A stretch of DNA of 64,000 nucleotides from VRUE01 sp963704515. Lineage in GTDB: Bacteria > Actinomycetota > Thermoleophilia > Solirubrobacterales > 70-9. The notes below the pieces were generated by a model. It made no database searches. It saw nothing but the letters and a program-made list of their open reading frames with translations, and was not told the DNA's origin. Position numbers and translations under genes: made by a program. The stretch's first letter is position 1, and the number at the start of each line of letters is the position of its first letter. The stretch spans positions 2,480,001 through 2,544,000 of the forward strand of contig OY969913.1 in the NCBI GenBank assembly GCA_963704515.1, written 5' to 3'. Below, piece by piece: positions 61,670 to 64,000 of the stretch.

Positions 61670-62368
61670 GTCTCGACGCCGAACTCGCCAAGCTGAACGA
61701 AATCGTCGGCACGATGGCCCTGCCATTCGACGGTAAGAGCGTCGAAGTCGAAGGCGACGGGACGCTGATCCTCAAGGGCATCCTCGCGACGTGTGACGTT
61801 GACCGGCAGGGCGAGAAGTTCGATGAATCCTCTCTCCGCTCGGCGTTCCAGCGTGATTACGATCCGTGGCCGCCTGGTCATCCTCAATCAAAAGCTTTCG
61901 CAGGGCATCGGAAAGCTGATTGACGCGACGTTCAACAAGCGCGGTCAAATCGAAGTCGAAGCGGAGATTTACAAACCGCCCGCTGGCGATCCGACCGAGG
62001 GCGCTTACAACCTGATTCGTAACGGCGTGCTCTGTGCTCTGAGCATCGGCGGGCGCTGGAAGAAGCTTCCGATGCCGAACGGCGTCACGAAACTGTACGT
62101 GTCCGAAATTGTCGAGTCGTCTGTGGCGACCGGAATCGGCGCCAACGCCGACGCACTGTTTGAAGTCGTCGGCCAGAAGTCTTTTGGCGGCGACCTAGAC
62201 GACGAACTCAAACGCCTTGCCTCGCTCAGCGCCGACACGCTGGATCGCGACCTAGCCGTCGCTGCGGGGGCTTGGGGCTTGAAGGCTGGGCGAGTCCCGC
62301 GAGCAGATCGAAGCCAGCGAGCGCGGGCGCACGGCGCGCCTGCTGAAGTCGCTGCCGTGGTGCGATGA
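61666..62368 (+). pseudogene. Prohead-protease-like gene with a frame change
   Basis: Frame 1 (from ATG 61666) gives LKGILATCDVDRQGEKFDESSLRSAFQRDYDPWP, and the continuation in another frame from about 61885 gives VILNQKLSQGIGKLIDATFNKRGQIEVEAEIYKPPAGDPTEGAYNLIRNGVLCALSIGGRWKK ... YVSEIVESSVATGIGANADALFEV. Joined, this is the pattern of HK97-type prohead serine proteases (the D-x-D/E-R strand, the IGK loop and the L-SIG turn). The break is one base near 61863-61885. Protein remains well conserved in each part, so the break is recent or technical. Confidence 0.6.
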
Positions 62369-62549
62369 CGAGGCTCGTGGCCACGAGGGCTACTGCCGCG
62401 ACGCCTTCCGGGCGCTGATCGACGGCGAGGCCCCGATAGCGGGCGGCCGGGGTGGCGGCGAACGGCTCGCATGGCGGCGGCTGGTCTACTGGACGTGGCG
62501 CGCCCTGATGGCGCTCCAAGCGCAGCGGCGGAACGTGAACGCAGCATGA
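62286..62549 (+). pseudogene. Short frame fragment without a start
   Basis: In a third frame the DNA encodes LGESREQIEASERGRTARLLKSLPWCDDEARGHEGYCRDAFRALIDGEAP ... RLVYWTWRALMALQAQ, ending at TGA 62549. No start codon lies ahead in frame. It may be the end of the protease-like protein after a second frame change or a separate small protein. Coupled to the next ATG by ATGA. Confidence 0.35.
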
Positions 62550-62698
62550 CTGCCGAAGGCAATTTTACCCCGGCCGTCAACGTTGACGAGGCCGAAATGA
62601 TGGATGTGGAGAACTTCACCAACCAGGGGCACCTGGAGGCTGCCCCGTACGCGAAACGCCGCCCGGCCGGGGCGGCGTCTCAGAGAGGAGCGATGTGA
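62546..62698 (+). CDS. Small acidic hypothetical protein
   Basis: 50 residues (TAEGNFTPAVNVDEAEMMDVENFTNQGHLEAAPYAKRRPAG). It starts within the stop of the preceding fragment (ATGA). No family recognised. The composition is normal for a coding region, but so short a gene in a region with broken frames could be part of a larger protein. Confidence 0.35.
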   Translation: MTAEGNFTPAVNVDEAEMMDVENFTNQGHLEAAPYAKRRPAGAASQRGAM

Positions 62699-62753
62699 TC
62701 GAACACACTAATTCTAAGTCCGGTACTACCGTGTCGCCAAAGGGGCGCGGCCA

Positions 62754-63865
62754 GTGACGACCGGCACCGTAGATCGCGAACAGGAACGGAAGTTCGCGGC
62801 CAAGCGGGCGCACGGTATCGCCGACGCGCTGGACGGCATGACCGGCGAGGAATACGCCGCCGCCATCGAACCACCGCAGACGCACCGACCGGCGACGACA
62901 AGGTTGATCCGCCCTTCACCTTCCGTACCGCAGCCGCGATGAAGGCGGACCGCCAACTGAGGTTCCGGGGTTGTGGGGGCACCACCTGCACAGGGGCGAA
63001 ATGACTTCGATCTGCGCTCGCGGAGGGTTGGGTAAGACCGCGCGACCAGGAACACTATGCTTCACGGCGCGGCGGGAGCCAGCTTCATGGGAATGGAAGT
63101 CGCTCGCCCGCTCAACTGGCTGTACTTCGGCCGGGAGGGCGCGCGCGCGAATTCCTCAAAAAGCTGCTGACGCTGGCCGACGCGATCGGCTACGGCGATG
63201 ACGTGCTCGACCGCATCCGCCTTGTCAACGACGACAGCGACGCGGGCTACGCCTGACCACGAACGGGACTTCGAGATGGCCGACGCACGACAGGGAAGCG
63301 AAGGAAGACGGCGGCCTGGATGTTGTGGTCTTCGATCCCTTCACCAAGTTCAAGACCGGCTCGGAGAATGACGACGAGGCGATGCAGGCCGGGGTGGATG
63401 CCATCGAGGCGCTACAGAAAGAGTTCAACGTAGCATCGTGGGTTCCCACCACGCGAGCCAGACCGGGACCGGCTTGGATGCGTGGCGCGGCTTGAACCCT
63501 TCGGGGAGATGCGAGAGCTGCTGCTACGCGGTGCGACGGCGGCGCAACAGCGCAAGATCACGATGGAGAAGGTTCGCTATGCGTGGGGCGACGACGACTC
63601 GCCGAGCGCTACTTCGACGGCGACGCGGCCCTGAGGTTTACGCCGACCGCGACGCCCCCGGCGCCAAGGGCACGGTTCGGGCGAAGATGACGGCGGGAGT
63701 TGACTGGACGGTTTCCGAGCGGCCACGCAGACCGGCTTGAGCGAGAACACCGTTCGGGACCGCCTTGAGGAAGACGTGAAGGCCGAGCGCGTGACCAAGA
63801 CGCCGGGCGCCGGTCGCAAGGGCGCCCAATATCGCCGCGTCGTCGGGCCAATGGAGGACTTCTGA
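62754..63865 (+). pseudogene. RepA-like (AAA_25) ATPase, broken into several frames
   Basis: Pieces in successive frames line up as one ATPase: MTTGTVDREQERKFAAKRAHGIADALDG; TGDDKVDPPFTFRTAAAMKADRQ; GEMTSICARGGLGKT (Walker A); REFLKKLLTLADAIGYGDDVLDRIRLVND; DVVVFDPFTKFKTGSENDDEAMQAGVDAIEALQ (Walker B region); SHHASQTGTGLDAWRG; and a C-terminal winged helix LSENTVRDRLEEDVKAERVTKTPGAGRKGAQYRRV ending at 63865. At least five frame changes fall within about 900 bp. RepA-like hexameric helicases start plasmid or element replication. The breaks may be real decay or sequencing error near a contig end. Confidence 0.6.
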
Positions 63866-64000
63866 TGGCGGCCGATACCGCCTACTTTGTCCGCAATCGT
63901 GGGTTGCGGACAAAGTTGGAGCCGTGCCGCAACCCCAATTGCAGGCATTGCGGACAAGCCGCTAGGCCAATGTCAGAGCCAAGTTTGTCCGCAATCGAGG
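63865..64000 (+). CDS. Start of a gene at the window edge, repeat-rich
   Basis: An ATG overlaps the ATPase stop (TGATG), and the frame stays open to the window end. It reads MAADTAYFVRNRGLRTKLEPCRNPNCRHCGQ with a Cys cluster (CRNPNC, CRHC-like), possibly a zinc-binding segment. The stretch is filled with TTTGTCCGCAA repeats, so it may be non-coding. Confidence 0.35.
   Translation, partial: MAADTAYFVRNRGLRTKLEPCRNPNCRHCGQAARPMSEPSLSAIE
63884..63997. repeat. Four TTTGTCCGCAA/TTGCGGACAA repeats
   Basis: A perfect 13-bp inverted pair ACTTTGTCCGCAA (63884-63896) and TTGCGGACAAAGT (63904-63916); TTGCGGACAA again at 63948-63957; and TTTGTCCGCAATCG at 63984-63997, identical to 63886-63899. They may continue beyond the window. 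Position beside a RepA-like ATPase suggests replication iterons. Confidence 0.6.

Larger units (their letters stand above)
58017..64000. mobile_element. Putative integrated element (phage/plasmid-like), left end at tRNA-Leu, right end outside
   Basis: Right of the tRNA the content changes to small orphan genes, two Xre-type regulators, a prohead-protease-like gene and a RepA-like ATPase, while metabolic genes stop. That suits an integrative element with its attachment site in the tRNA 3' end. No integrase gene and no second copy of the tRNA end is visible in the window, so the boundaries are inferred. Confidence 0.5.

Overview
The window reads as a chromosomal segment of a high-GC actinobacterium. 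The LexA operator has the actinobacterial CGAAC-N4-GTTCG form. Many genes start with no leader, directly behind a TANNNT-type -10 box. The lipid genes resemble the mycobacterial fadA2-fabG4-htdX set, and the carbon genes match the streptomycete ethylmalonyl-CoA set. A thermoleophilian (Solirubrobacterales-like) host is my best guess, but that is inference only.

Layout. 0-13.4 kb: central carbon genes holding four likely ethylmalonyl-CoA pathway enzymes (ethylmalonyl-CoA mutase, a MaoC hydratase, an acyl-CoA dehydrogenase, a malyl-CoA lyase). They are scattered on both strands and mixed with an AbiEi-like/Fic fusion, an L-2-hydroxyglutarate oxidase, a nucleotide-sugar dehydrogenase and a divergent pabB/pabC pair. 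13.6-30.8 kb: a surface polysaccharide locus. One arm, on +, is a tightly overlapped run of glycosyltransferases, membrane proteins and a flippase. The other arm, on -, has three GH26-like proteins, two CapK/PaaK-like adenylating enzymes that share a 930-bp identical block, and a polysaccharide deacetylase. 30.9-46.2 kb: PEP carboxykinase, succinyl-CoA ligase, a small ferredoxin, an ImmA/IrrE peptidase, a TetR-led beta-oxidation operon, an AAA ATPase and an acyl-CoA synthetase. 46.2-57.8 kb: housekeeping genes, namely GGDEF-EAL, a DUF255 thioredoxin-fold protein, an MMPL transporter, glutamine synthetase, an RlpA-like protein behind a probable c-di-AMP riboswitch, RNase P RNA, an SDR and LexA.

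57.9-64 kb: a tRNA-Leu(GAG) followed by a change in gene content. The genes become small and phage-like or plasmid-like: Xre regulators, short orphans, a prohead-protease-like gene and a RepA-like ATPase. This looks like an element integrated at the tRNA. Its distal 3.5 kb is full of frame breaks and ends in a cluster of TTTGTCCGCAA repeats.

Together the metabolic genes suit growth on acetate, fatty acids or stored polyester: beta-oxidation makes acetyl-CoA, the ethylmalonyl-CoA route converts it to C4 units, and PEP carboxykinase feeds gluconeogenesis. Crotonyl-CoA carboxylase/reductase, the hallmark first enzyme of that route, is not in the window. The observations I rate highest are the CapK identical block, the AbiEi-Fic fusion with helically spaced promoter repeats, the membrane-hydrolase-like/GH26 fusion, the trimodular glycosyltransferase, the riboswitch, and the four ATAC-N6-GTAT sites before the AAA ATPase.
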